In this document: one piece after another, positions 1 to 9,000 of the stretch
How the letters are laid out: every line of letters begins with the position of its first letter
How positions within the stretch are numbered: the stretch's first letter is position 1
Source of the DNA: SCSIO-59966 sp046566185
Lineage (GTDB): Bacteria > Actinomycetota > Actinomycetes > Actinomycetales > SCSIO-59966
Assembly: GCA_046566185.1 (NCBI GenBank)
Contig: JBKHXE010000127.1
Coordinates: forward strand, 1 to 35,364
Reading direction: 5' to 3'
Length of the DNA stretch: 35,364 bases
Position numbers and translations under genes: made by a program
Notes under the pieces: model-generated
The model's database searches: none
The model's input: the letters and a program-made list of their open reading frames with translations, nothing else
What the model was told of the DNA's origin: nothing

Positions 1-462
1 GTGCTGGACGCCGCCGGGCTCGCCTACGCGGGCAGCCACCCCGACGGGCTGCGCCACCTCGACGGCCGTGCCGTCCTCACGCCGAACCCCAAGGAGCTCG
101 CCCTCACCCTCGGGCGCGAGGTGGACGACGCGCAGCAGGCGACGCTCGAGCTCGCGGCGCGGGTCGGCGCGGTGGTGAGCTGCGGGGACGCCGAGACGTG
201 GGTGGCCGACCCGGACGGGCGCCTGTGGCACGACCAGACCGGCGGCGTCGGGCTGGGGGTCTCCGGCTCCGGCGACGTGCTCGCCGGCATCGTCACCGGC
301 CTGGCTGCGCGCGGCGCCGAGCCCGCGCAGGCGGCGGTCTGGGGCAGCTACCTGCACGGCCGTGCCGGCGACCGGCTCGCCGCCCAGGTCGGGCGCCTCG
401 GCTTCCTCGCCCGCGAGGTGCTGCCCGAGGTGCCGCGCGTGCTGGAGGAGGTATCGGTCTAG
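1..462 (+). CDS. nnrD: ADP-dependent NAD(P)H-hydrate dehydratase, 3' part (5' end outside window)
   Basis: This is the C-terminal part of a ribokinase-fold enzyme that removes water from damaged hydrated NAD(P)H, using ADP or ATP, to restore the active cofactor in the cytoplasm. The reading frame is open from base 1, so the true start lies upstream. About 153 residues remain, against roughly 280 for a stand-alone enzyme or about 500 when fused to the epimerase. The visible signatures are LTPNPKELALTLGR near residue 26 and GSGDVLAGIVTGLAARG near residue 89; the Asp in GSGD is the expected catalytic base. The gene ends 28 bp before the convergent ATPase gene. Membership of the YjeF C-terminal-domain family is clear. 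Whether an N-terminal epimerase domain is present cannot be seen. Confidence 0.88.
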   Translation: MLDAAGLAYAGSHPDGLRHLDGRAVLTPNPKELALTLGREVDDAQQATLELAARVGAVVSCGDAETWVADPDGRLWHDQTGGVGLGVSGSGDVLAGIVTGLAARGAEPAQAAVWGSYLHGRAGDRLAAQVGRLGFLAREVLPEVPRVLEEVSV

Positions 463-490
463 CGGCTGCGGCTGACGCGCGATGTGCCGG

Positions 491-1762
491 TCACGGGCCG
501 AGCAGCGCGGCGGGGACGACGGCAATGCCGTCGGGCCTGCGGTAGGCGTGGGTGCCGGTGGTGACGACGACGGAATCGCGGAGGTCGTCCCCTAGCCTCT
601 CGGCCAGCCATGTCAGGTGGGTCACGTCGTGGTCGTCGGCGGTGGCCGACAGCTTGACCTCGACGGCGACGACGCCACCGTCGCGGCCGACCACGATCAA
701 GTCGATCTCATGGTCGCCGCGATGCGTTCGCATGTGCCTCACCTCGGCCTCGGCCGACTGTGCGTATACGCGGAGGTTGAGTGCGACCAAGCTCTCGAAC
801 AGCGCTCCGAGCAGGGTGCCGTCGCGTGGGATCTGTGGCCCCTTCGACTCACCGGCGAGAAGACTGCCGGCGGTCACGTTGAGCAGTCGTGCCGCAAGCG
901 CAGGATCGGCCAGGTGGTGCTTGTCGGCCGACGCGAGTTCTCTGAACCGGTTGTTGGTGGGCAGCCAGGCGGGTACCGGTTCGAGGATCCAGAGTCGAGT
1001 GAGGATGTCGCGCCAGGGCAGGGTGGTGGTCTTGGCCGGTTTGGTCCCCACGCCAGGTGTGGCTGCGTCGCGGATGACCTCGAAGCTGGCCGTGGTGGAC
1101 GTGGCGGCGGCGTATGCGCGCATCCAGGCCCGAAGCGTGTCCGGGTGCCTCACCGTCATGCCCTGTTCGGGAAACTCGCGGTCGATGACGCGCTGGAGGT
1201 AGCCGTCGAGCTGCGCGCGGAGTGCTCTGTCCGGTAGCCCCCGTAGCGCGGGGAAACCGCTGGCGAGGATCTCGTCGACGTAGTCGCGTAGCGACATGCC
1301 GGAGCTTCCGGAGATCGTCGGTCGCTGGCCGGAGAGCAGTTCGGCCAGGCTCACCGACGTGGCGACAGCGCGTTCGGCCAACGCGAGAGGGCGCATGCGA
1401 ATGGGCACGATGCGACCGGCGCCGGAGTGCGTGGGCGCGCCCGTGGGAGACGCCGACCCCGTGAGGATGAACCGCCCGGGCGACGGGTTGTCGTCCACGG
1501 CCCGACGCACCAGGTCCCAGCTCGGCGGGTACTGCTGCCACTCGTCGATCAGGATCGGCTCCGGACCGACCAGCAGGCGTGCGGGATCAGCGCGAGTGAC
1601 GGCGAGCTCTTCGGGCGAGTCCAGTCGGTAGGTCGTTGCGGCTCGGATGTGGGCCGTGGCCGTCTTGCCGACGGCCTTCGGGCCCTCGAGGCTGAGCGCG
1701 GGAAGGCCCCTCAGGAGTTCGTCCAGTTCCTTGTCGACGACACGTGGGACGTACCGGGTCAT
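491..1762 (-). CDS. AAA ATPase with DUF4143 C-terminal domain
   Basis: This is an ATP-binding protein of the AAA_14/DUF4143 class, of unknown cellular role. The N-terminal half has a Walker A (LEGPKAVGKTATA), a Walker B (ILIDEWQQ) and a sensor-like ILTGSAS segment. The C-terminal half carries a nuclease-fold signature, HEIDLIVVGRDGGVVAVEVK, whose acidic and EVK residues resemble a PD-(D/E)xK core, as is usual for this family. I chose the ATG at 1762 because family members begin close to an MTRY-PRVVD-like segment. An in-frame ATG at 1810 would add 16 residues but lies within the upstream repeats. The gene faces nnrD and is on the same strand as selB, but 110 bp downstream of it and apparently with its own promoter region. 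Such genes are often accessory and scattered among genomes; the function is not inferred further. Confidence 0.85.
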   Translation of the reverse strand: MTRYVPRVVDKELDELLRGLPALSLEGPKAVGKTATAHIRAATTYRLDSPEELAVTRADPARLLVGPEPILIDEWQQYPPSWDLVRRAVDDNPSPGRFILTGSASPTGAPTHSGAGRIVPIRMRPLALAERAVATSVSLAELLSGQRPTISGSSGMSLRDYVDEILASGFPALRGLPDRALRAQLDGYLQRVIDREFPEQGMTVRHPDTLRAWMRAYAAATSTTASFEVIRDAATPGVGTKPAKTTTLPWRDILTRLWILEPVPAWLPTNNRFRELASADKHHLADPALAARLLNVTAGSLLAGESKGPQIPRDGTLLGALFESLVALNLRVYAQSAEAEVRHMRTHRGDHEIDLIVVGRDGGVVAVEVKLSATADDHDVTHLTWLAERLGDDLRDSVVVTTGTHAYRRPDGIAVVPAALLGP

Positions 1763-1790
1763 CGGCCGGACCGCTCTGCTCACACCCCGA

Positions 1791-1859
1791 TACGCTACCG
1801 TTTCGGGCATCTCTACGCTACCTTTCCGGCATCCCGCACGCTACTGTTTCGGGGCTCTA
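1791..1859. repeat. Three tandem 23-bp direct repeats upstream of the ATPase gene
   Basis: Three imperfect copies start at 1791, 1814 and 1837 with an exact 23-bp period. The shared core reads approximately ACGCTACcGTTTCgGG on the + strand. The copies lie just upstream of the preferred ATPase start (1762) and fill most of the space between that gene and the end of selB. Periodic sites two helical turns apart suit a protein-binding array such as an autoregulatory operator; this is inference. They are too few, and lack unique spacers, to be a CRISPR. Confidence 0.75.
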
Positions 1860-1872
1860 TGTGCGCCTCGCT

Positions 1873-3621
1873 TCACGCAGGTCGGGTCCCGTCGACCACG
1901 ACGCGGCGGTCGTCGGGCAGCCGGCGGGTGCGCCCGTCGCGGTCCAGCAGCTCGAGCAGCGGGACGGCGACGCGCCGCGTCGAGCCCCACGCCTGACGCG
2001 CCTCGCTGAGCGAGAACGGCTGCGGCAGAGCGCGAAGCGGCTCGTGCGCCCGCGCCACGGCCTCCGCCGTGAGGTAGACGCCGTCGCCGACCCGGGCGAG
2101 CGCCCCGGCGCGGACGGCGGTCGCGAGCTCGCGCGGACCGAGCCCCAGCTCGCGCAGCCGGTGAGCCTCCGGTGCGGACCACGGGCGGTCGGCCAGGTCG
2201 CGCGTCAGCTTCGCGAGGGACGTCGCGAGCGGGCCGGGCAGGCCGCCCCCGCGCCGCGTGTCGACCACCCGCCCCTCGTGCAGGGCCAGGGGCGGCTCGG
2301 CGAGTCCGGCGACGAGGCCCGCGTCCGGCAGGTCGAGCAGGTGCCGCGCCGCCTCGACCGGCAGCCCTGGCTCCAGCGGGTGGCGCTCGGCGTGATCGGC
2401 GACCGCCCCCACGAGCCTCTCGCGCAGGACGGCCGCGTGCCCGGGGTCGACGAGCCAGCCGTTCCCGTCGACCGGGACGCCCATCGCCCTCAGGTGCTCG
2501 GCCCGCACCACGCGGCGCCGACGCAGCTCGCCGTCGAGGTCGGGGGTGGCGCCGAAGCCGGCGAGCGCGGCGGCCCGCTCCCGCGCCGCGCCGCGGCGGC
2601 GCAGCGCGGGCGGGTCGACGTCGAGCACCGTCACGCCGCCGACCACCTCGTGGCGGCCGGGGTCGCGCAGCAGGCCGACGTCCCCGATGCGCAGCGGCAG
2701 AGGCGATCTCAGCAGCAGGCGCACGTGCGCGTCGTCCAGGGGCCGGGCGCGGACGCCGACGTGCGCGGCGCCGACGTGCAGCAGGCAGGCCGCGGGCACC
2801 GCGCCGTCGCGGCTCACCCGCACGTCGACGAGGCTGGTGTCGAGGTGCGTTCCCGGGGTCGTCAGGGCGTCCCCGCGCCGCACCTCGTCGGTGCTCACCC
2901 CGCGGAGGTTGACCGCCACGCGTGCGACGGCCGAGACCTCGGAGGCGTTGCGCCCCAAGGCCTGCAGCCCCCGGACCACGACGCTGCGGCCACCCGGCAG
3001 CGCCAGCCGCTCACCCACCCGGACCGTCCCCGCCGGCAGGGTCCCCGTGACGACGGTGCCGGCGCCGCGCACCGAGAACACCCGGTCGACCCAGAGCCGC
3101 ACCGGCGCGGCGACGTCCGGCGGGGGCAGTGACCGCACCGCCCGCGCGAGCGCCTCGCGCAGCTCGGCCATGCCGGCGCCGGTGCGCGCGCTGACCGCGA
3201 CCGCCTCGGCGCCGGCGAGCGTTGTCCTGGCGAGGTGCTCGCGTGCCTGCGCGGTCGCCGGCGCCGGGTCGGCGAGGTCGGCGCGGGTGACGACGAGCAG
3301 CCCGTGCCGGACGCCGAGGGCGTGCAGCGCGTCGAGGTGCTCGGCGGACTGCGGCATCCACCCGCCGTCGGCCGCGACGACGAACAGCACCGCGGGCACC
3401 GGACCGACCCCGGCGAGCATCGTCGGCACGAACCGCTCGTGGCCCGGCACGTCGACGAACGCGACCTCCTCGCCGTCCACCACCGTCGAGGCGAAGCCGA
3501 GCTCGATGGTCAGCCCGCGCCGCCTCTCCTCGGCCAGCCGGTCCGGGTCGGTGCCCGTGAGGGCCCGCACGAGCGTGGACTTGCCGTGGTCCACGTGCCC
3601 TGCCGTGGCGACGACGTGCAC
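1873..3621 (-). CDS. selB: Selenocysteine-specific translation elongation factor SelB
   Basis: SelB is a GTPase that delivers Sec-tRNA-Sec to ribosomes paused at a UGA followed by a SECIS hairpin. The 582-residue length fits the bacterial family. The G1 motif AGHVDHGKST spans residues 7-16, the G3 motif DVPGHERF begins at residue 57, and the G4 motif is TRAD at 112-115, a variant of N/TKxD. Domains 2-3 follow (VFSVRGAGTVVTGTL), and the last 250 residues should contain the winged-helix repeats that bind the SECIS RNA. The GTG start lies 1 nt after the selA stop, so the two are co-transcribed and probably translationally coupled. The client mRNA, fdhA, is encoded divergently 2.5 kb away. Confidence 0.96.
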   Translation of the reverse strand: MHVVATAGHVDHGKSTLVRALTGTDPDRLAEERRRGLTIELGFASTVVDGEEVAFVDVPGHERFVPTMLAGVGPVPAVLFVVAADGGWMPQSAEHLDALHALGVRHGLLVVTRADLADPAPATAQAREHLARTTLAGAEAVAVSARTGAGMAELREALARAVRSLPPPDVAAPVRLWVDRVFSVRGAGTVVTGTLPAGTVRVGERLALPGGRSVVVRGLQALGRNASEVSAVARVAVNLRGVSTDEVRRGDALTTPGTHLDTSLVDVRVSRDGAVPAACLLHVGAAHVGVRARPLDDAHVRLLLRSPLPLRIGDVGLLRDPGRHEVVGGVTVLDVDPPALRRRGAARERAAALAGFGATPDLDGELRRRRVVRAEHLRAMGVPVDGNGWLVDPGHAAVLRERLVGAVADHAERHPLEPGLPVEAARHLLDLPDAGLVAGLAEPPLALHEGRVVDTRRGGGLPGPLATSLAKLTRDLADRPWSAPEAHRLRELGLGPRELATAVRAGALARVGDGVYLTAEAVARAHEPLRALPQPFSLSEARQAWGSTRRVAVPLLELLDRDGRTRRLPDDRRVVVDGTRPA

Positions 3622-3622
3622 G

Positions 3623-4921
3623 TCAGGCCCCGCGGGCGACGCCGAGCACGGCGGAGGCGAGGGTGTCGTCGAGCTCGGGCGGCACGGAGCGCAGGTCCAG
3701 CAGGCACCGGCCCGCCTCGACGCGCCCGACGACGGGCGGCCGGTGGCGCCGCAGCGGCTCGGCCAGCTCCGCGGGCAGACTGACCGCCGCGCTGGCGAGG
3801 TCGACGCCCGGGGCCCCGCCCCCGCCGACGGCCGCGGCGCTGTCGACCGCCCGCGCGTCGACCCCCTGCACCTCGAGCCTTCTCGCCAACGTCGCCGCCC
3901 TCTCGCGCAGCTGCTCCACCGGCAGCGCGAGCGCCTCCAGCGCGGGCGGCCGCGGGCCGCGCAGCGTCGCCTCGAGCGCGGCCAGCGTCAGCTTGTCGAC
4001 GCGCAGCGCGCGGGCCAGCGGGTGCTGGCGCAGCCGCTCCACGACGTCCGAGCGGCCCAGCAGCAGCCCCGCCTGCGGCCCGCCGAGCAGCTTGTCGCCG
4101 CTCGCCGTCACGAGGTCGGCGCCCGTCGTCAGCGCCGTCGCGGCGTCCGGCTCGTCGGGCAGCAGCGGGTGCGGCGCCAGCAGCCCGGAGCCGATGTCGA
4201 CGACCACGGGCGCGCCCAGCCCGGCCAGCTCCGCGACGCCCACGGCCGAGGTGAACCCGGTGACCACGAAGTTCGACGGGTGCACCTTGAGCACCATGCC
4301 GGTCTGCGGGCCGATCGCGTCGGCGTAGTCGCGCAGCGCGGTGCGGTTCGTCGTCCCCACCTCGCGCAGCCGTGCGCCGGTCGAGACCAGCAGGTCGGGC
4401 AGGCGGAACCCGTCGCCGATCTCCACCATCTCGCCGCGCGAGACGACGACCTCGCGGCCGGCGGCCAGCGCGGTGGCGGCGAGCACCAGCGCGGCGGCGC
4501 CGTTGTTGACGACGTGCACCGCCTCGGCCGCCCGCACGGCCTCGGCGAGCGCCGCCAGGGCGGTGCGACCGCGGCGCGCGCGGCGTCCGGTGGTGAGGTC
4601 GAGCTCGACGTCCGTCGTCCCGGCGGCGTCGACGACCGCCTGCACGGCCGCCGACGACAGCGGTGCGCGTCCGAGGTTGGTGTGCAGCAGGACGCCGGTC
4701 GCGTTGACGACCGGCTGCAGCCCGGACGCCGACGCCGGCAGGGAGGCGAGCACGGCGTCGACGACCCGGTCCGCCGGCAGGTCGCCGGTACGCACGCGCC
4801 GCTGCGCGGCCACGACGTGCTCCTTGACGAGCGGGCGGCCCAGGCGGCCTGCGGCGGCGGCGAGCCGGGCGTCGGCCAGCACGGCGTCCGTGCGGGGGAC
4901 GGACCGACGCACATCTGTCAC
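3623..4921 (-). CDS. selA: L-seryl-tRNA(Sec) selenium transferase SelA
   Basis: SelA is a PLP-dependent enzyme that converts Ser-tRNA-Sec to Sec-tRNA-Sec using selenophosphate made by SelD. The PLP-binding lysine sits in SGDKLLGGPQAG, about residue 277 from the start chosen here. Other family features are the N-terminal RSVPRTDAVL, the VVNATGVLLHTNLGRAPLS segment and HPSNFVVTGF. I chose the GTG at 4921 because homologues begin just before the DVRRSVPRTD-like segment. The in-frame ATG at 4942 would use the last base of the encoded CCA end of tRNA-Sec and leave no room for a ribosome binding site. The product is about 432 residues. The gene lies directly downstream of tRNA-Sec and 1 nt upstream of selB. 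Confidence 0.95.
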   Translation of the reverse strand: MTDVRRSVPRTDAVLADARLAAAAGRLGRPLVKEHVVAAQRRVRTGDLPADRVVDAVLASLPASASGLQPVVNATGVLLHTNLGRAPLSSAAVQAVVDAAGTTDVELDLTTGRRARRGRTALAALAEAVRAAEAVHVVNNGAAALVLAATALAAGREVVVSRGEMVEIGDGFRLPDLLVSTGARLREVGTTNRTALRDYADAIGPQTGMVLKVHPSNFVVTGFTSAVGVAELAGLGAPVVVDIGSGLLAPHPLLPDEPDAATALTTGADLVTASGDKLLGGPQAGLLLGRSDVVERLRQHPLARALRVDKLTLAALEATLRGPRPPALEALALPVEQLRERAATLARRLEVQGVDARAVDSAAAVGGGGAPGVDLASAAVSLPAELAEPLRRHRPPVVGRVEAGRCLLDLRSVPPELDDTLASAVLGVARGA

Positions 4922-4941
4922 GAACCCGACTGTATTCGGCA

Positions 4942-5037
4942 TGGCGGAGGCGGACGGGAATCGAACCCGCCAGACCGAGGTGCTCGGTCTCGTCGGTGTT
5001 GAAGACCGCGGGGACCACCAGGTGCCCAGACGCCTCC
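4942..5037 (-). tRNA. selC: tRNA-Sec (anticodon UCA), selC
   Basis: Read on the minus strand, the RNA starts GGAGGCG and ends CGCCTCC-G-CCA, so the discriminator G and the CCA end are encoded. The anticodon loop is CTTCAAC with anticodon TCA at 5002-5000, which reads UGA. The T arm has GCGGG-TTCGATT-CCCGT. A long variable arm has the stem CCGAG/CTCGG. The long extra arm, UCA anticodon and about 96-nt length are diagnostic of tRNA-Sec. The eighth acceptor pair appears to be a T-C mismatch by hand folding. The gene heads the leftward selC-selA-selB unit; selD starts only 38 bp beyond its 5' end in the opposite direction. Confidence 0.95.
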
Positions 5038-5075
5038 ACGGCTCGCGCCGCGCGGCCCGACCCTACGCTGACCCG
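5038..5075. promoter_or_regulatory. Divergent intergenic region between tRNA-Sec and selD
   Basis: Only 38 bp separate the 5' end of tRNA-Sec from the selD ATG. A TACGCT box at 5064-5069 lies 6 nt before that ATG, the spacing expected if transcription begins at or near the start codon. No convincing -35 box is visible for selD, and any such box would overlap the tRNA gene. The tRNA promoter must likewise extend toward selD. The promoter call is inference from spacing. Confidence 0.4.
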
Positions 5076-6080
5076 ATGACCGTCACCGCGCCGCACCGCC
5101 TGACCCAGTACGCGCACGGCGGCGGCTGCGCCTGCAAGATCCCGCCCGGTGAGCTGGAGGCGATGGTCGCCGGCCTCGTCGGCACCCCGGTGCAGGGCCG
5201 CGGCGACCTGCTCGTCGGCCTGGACGACGGGGACGACGCCGCGGCCGTGCGCATCGACGGCGGGCGCGCCGTGATCGCCACCGCCGACTTCTTCACCCCC
5301 GTGGTCGACGACGCGTACGACTGGGGCCGCATCGCGGCCGCCAACGCCCTGTCGGACGTCTACGCCATGGGCGGCGAGCCGCTCGTCGCGGTGAACCTGC
5401 TGTGCTGGCCGCGCGACGTCCTGCCCGTCGAGCTCGCCGGCGAGGTGCTGCGCGGCGGCCTGGACGTCGCACGCGCGGCGGCGTGCCACGTCGCGGGCGG
5501 CCACAGCGTCGACGACCCGGAGCCCAAGTACGGGATGGCGGTCACCGGAGTCGCGGACGCCGACCGCCTGCTGCGCAACGACGCCGGCCGGGCCGGCGTC
5601 GCCCTGTCGCTGACGAAACCGCTCGGGGTCGGCGTCCTCAACAGCCGGCACAAGCAGACCGGTGAGGTGTTCGAGCAGGCCGTGAGCACCATGACGACGC
5701 TCAACCGCGACGCCGCCCGCGCGGCGCTCGCGGCGGGTGCCCGGTGCGCCACCGACGTCACCGGCTTCGGGCTGCTCGGCCACCTCTACAAGCTCGCGCG
5801 CGCCAGCGGCGTCGCCGCCGTCGTGGACTCCGCCGCCGTGCCGTACCTGGACGGCGCGCGCGAGGCCCTGCGCGACGGCTACGTCAGCGGCGGCACCCGG
5901 CGCAACCTCGACTGGGTGCGGCCCCACCTGCAGGCGAGCGTGAGCGAGGACGAGCTGCTGCTGCTCGCCGACGCGCAGACCTCCGGGGGCCTCCTCGTGG
6001 CCGGGGAGGTGCCCGGGGCACCGGTCGTCGGCGAGCTCGTGACGCGCCGGGACGGCTCACCGGTGGTGACAGTGCGCTGA
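5076..6080 (+). CDS. selD: Selenide, water dikinase (selenophosphate synthetase) SelD
   Basis: SelD makes selenophosphate from selenide and ATP, the selenium donor for SelA. The product is 334 residues, normal for the family. The N-terminal LTQYAHGGGCACKIPPGEL contains the catalytic Cys (first Cys of GCAC) and the nearby Lys; the catalytic position is encoded by TGC, so this SelD is not itself a selenoprotein. Other conserved blocks are DDAAAV, TADFFTPVVDD, GRIAAANALSDVYAMGG, AGGHSVDDPEPKYG and TDVTGFGLLGHL. The ATG at 5076 aligns with the usual start just ahead of the LTQY segment and lies 6 nt after a possible -10 box. It is followed at once by the formate dehydrogenase genes, probably in the same transcript. 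Confidence 0.96.
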   Translation: MTVTAPHRLTQYAHGGGCACKIPPGELEAMVAGLVGTPVQGRGDLLVGLDDGDDAAAVRIDGGRAVIATADFFTPVVDDAYDWGRIAAANALSDVYAMGGEPLVAVNLLCWPRDVLPVELAGEVLRGGLDVARAAACHVAGGHSVDDPEPKYGMAVTGVADADRLLRNDAGRAGVALSLTKPLGVGVLNSRHKQTGEVFEQAVSTMTTLNRDAARAALAAGARCATDVTGFGLLGHLYKLARASGVAAVVDSAAVPYLDGAREALRDGYVSGGTRRNLDWVRPHLQASVSEDELLLLADAQTSGGLLVAGEVPGAPVVGELVTRRDGSPVVTVR

Positions 6081-6099
6081 GCCTGGCAGGGTGACGCCC

Positions 6100-9000
6100 G
6101 TGGGTGTCAGGACGTGGATCGAGGGCTGGCCGGTCTACCGGCAGGTGACGGGGACGGACCCGCTCGGCCGCGGTGCGGCGTCCCGCAGCCGGCGCTCGGC
6201 GGAGCTCGAGCCGCGGACGGCGGAGGCCGACACCGTCGCCCGCTCGGTGTGCCCGTACTGCGCGGTGGGCTGCGGCCAGCGCGTGTTCGTGCGCGACGGC
6301 GAGGTCACCCAGATCGAGGGCGACCCCGACAGCCCGATCTCCCGGGGCCGGCTGTGCCCCAAGGGGTCGGCGAGCAAGAGCCTCGTCACCAGCCCGCTGC
6401 GCCCCACGACGGTGCGGTACCGGCGCCCGTACGGCACCGAGTGGGAGGACCTCGACCTCGACGTCGCGATGGAGATGATCGCCGACCGCGTCGTCGAGAC
6501 CCGGGCGCGCACGTGGCAGGACGCGGACGACGAGGGGAACCCGCTGCGGCGGACCCTCGGCTTCGCGAGCCTGGGCGGCGCGACGCTGGACAACGAGGAG
6601 AACTACCTCATCAAGAAGCTCTTCACCGCGCTCGGCGCGATCCAGGTGGAGAACCAGGCCCGTATTTGACACTCCGCCACCGTCCCCGGTCTGGGGACCA
6701 GCTTCGGGCGTGGCGGCGCCACCGGCTTCCAGCAGGACCTCGCGAACGCCGACTGCGTCATCATCCAGGGCTCCAACATGGCCGAGGCGCACCCGGTCGG
6801 GTTCCAGTGGGTGATGGAGGCCAAGCGCCGCGGCGCGACGGTGATCCACGTCGACCCCCGGTTCACGCGCACCAGCGCGCTGGCCGACCGGTTCGTCGGC
6901 ATCCGTGCCGGCTCCGACGTGGCGTTCCTCGGCGGCATCGTCAACTACGTGCTGAGCAACGAGCTCGACTTCCGCGAGTACGTGCTGGCGTACACCAACG
7001 CGGCGACGATCCTCTCCGAGGACTTCCGTGACACCGAGGACCTCGACGGCCTGTTCTCCGGCTTCGACCCTCAGACCCGCACCTACGACGAGCAGTCGTG
7101 GCAGTACGAGGGCCAGGAGTCCGAGGGGGCCGGTGAGAGGTCGACGGCCACCAAGCGGGAGACGGCGAGCGCTCTTCGGCACGAGTCGCACGGCAAGCCC
7201 CTGAGCGGCGAGGTGCGCCGCGACGAGACCCTGCAGCACCCCCGCTGCGTCTACCAGGTGCTCAGGCGCCACTTCGCCCGCTACACCCCGGAGATGGTCG
7301 AGCGGACGTGCGGCGTCCCGGCCGAGGACTTCCTCGCCGTGGCGCGCGCCTGGGCGGAGAACTCCGGCCGGGACCGGACGACGGCGCTGGTGTACTCGGT
7401 GGGCTGGACCCAGCACTCGACCGGCGTCCAGTACATCCGCACCGGCGCCATCCTCCAGCTGCTCCTGGGCAACATGGGCCGTCCCGGCGGCGGGATCATG
7501 GCGCTACGCGGTCACGCCAACATCCAGGGCTCGACCGACATCCCGGCGCTGTTCAACCTGCTGCCCGGCTACCTGCCGATGCCTTACCACCAGGAGCACG
7601 ACTCGCTGGCCGACTGGCTGCGGCACATCCACGACGGCGAGTCGAAGGGGTTCTGGGCCAACGCCCCCGCCTACGCCGTGAGCCTGCTCAAGGCGTACTT
7701 CGGCGACAACGCCACGCCCGAGAACGACTTCTGCTACGACCTGCTGCCGCGCATCTCCGGCGACCACGGCACCTACCGCCAGGTGCTCGACATGATCGAC
7801 GGCAGGATCGAGGGCTACTTCCTCCTCGGCCAGAACCCGGCGGTCGGCTCGGCGCACGGACGGGCGCAGCGGCTCGGCATGGCGCAGCTGAAGTGGCTCG
7901 TCGTCCGCGATCTGTTCGAGATCGAGAGTGCGACGTTCTGGCGGGACTCCCCGGAGGTGGAGACCGGTGAGATCGTGCCGGAGGAGTGCGCGACCGAGGT
8001 GTTCCTCATGCCGGCCGCCTCGCACGTCGAGAAGGAGGGCACCTTCACCCAGACGCAGCGCATGCTGCAGTGGCGCGAGAAGGCGCTCGACCCGGTCGGG
8101 GACCGCCGCTCCGAGCTGTGGTTCTTCTACCACCTGGGCCGCCTCGTGCGGGAGCGGCTGGCGGGCTCGACCGAGCCGCGCGACCGCGCCGTCCTCGACC
8201 TGGCGTGGGACTACCCGGTGCACGGCGAGCACGACGAGCCCAGCGCCGAGGCCGTGCTCCGCGAGATCAACGGCTACGAGGTGGCCACCGGGCGGCCGCT
8301 CTCGACGTTCGCCGAGCTGCGCGCCGACGGCTCGACGGTCGGCGGGTGCTGGATCTACACCGGGGTGTACGCGGACGGCGTCAACCAGGCGGCGCGCCGC
8401 ACTCCCGGCCATGAGCAGTCGTGGGTGGCGCCCGAGTGGGGCTGGGTGTGGCCGGCCAACCGGCGGATCCTCTACAACCGTGCCTCGGCCGACCCGCAGG
8501 GCCGGCCGTGGAGCGAGCGCAAGGCGTACGTGTGGTGGGACGCCGAGGCCGGCCGGTGGACGGGGCACGACGTCCCGGACTTCCCGGTGAGCACGCCGCC
8601 GGACCACCGGCCGGAGGCCGGCGCGACGGGGGTCGACGCACTCGCCGGGGACGACCCGTTCATCATGCAGGCCGACGGCAAGGGGTGGCTCTTCGTGCCG
8701 TCGGGCCTCATCGACGGGCCGATGCCGACGCACTACGAGCCGGCGGAGTCACCGGTGCGCAACCCGCTGTACGGCCAGCAGAGCAACCCGACCCGGGTGG
8801 TGTACGAGCGCGCCGACAACGCGACGAACCCGTCCCCGCCGGCGCAGCACAGCGACGTCTACCCGTTCGTGTTCACCACGAGCCGCCTCACCGAGCACCA
8901 CACCGCCGGTGGCATGAGCCGCACCCTGCCGTACCTGGCCGAGCTGCAGCCCGCGATGTTCGTCGAGGTGTCGCCCGACCTGGCGGACGAGCGGGGGCTC

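Noticed and set aside
1791..1859. CRISPR array
   Set aside because: The three repeats are imperfect and contiguous, with no unique spacers and no cas genes.
1744..5002. Long plus-strand open frames opposite selB and selA
   Set aside because: They are antisense to clear SelB and SelA coding sequence and show only compositional Arg/Pro-rich translation.
5112..5132. Possible Sec codon in the SelD active site
   Set aside because: The catalytic position is TGC (Cys), with no TGA in the region.
3510..5927. Long open frame on the minus strand across selA and selD
   Set aside because: It is a high-GC shadow frame: low-complexity Arg/Ala/Gly translation, and it crosses well-conserved genes in other frames.
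6667..6669. In-frame stop splitting formate dehydrogenase, as in a pseudogene
   Set aside because: The TGA sits at the known Sec position, is followed by a SECIS hairpin, and selABCD are adjacent.
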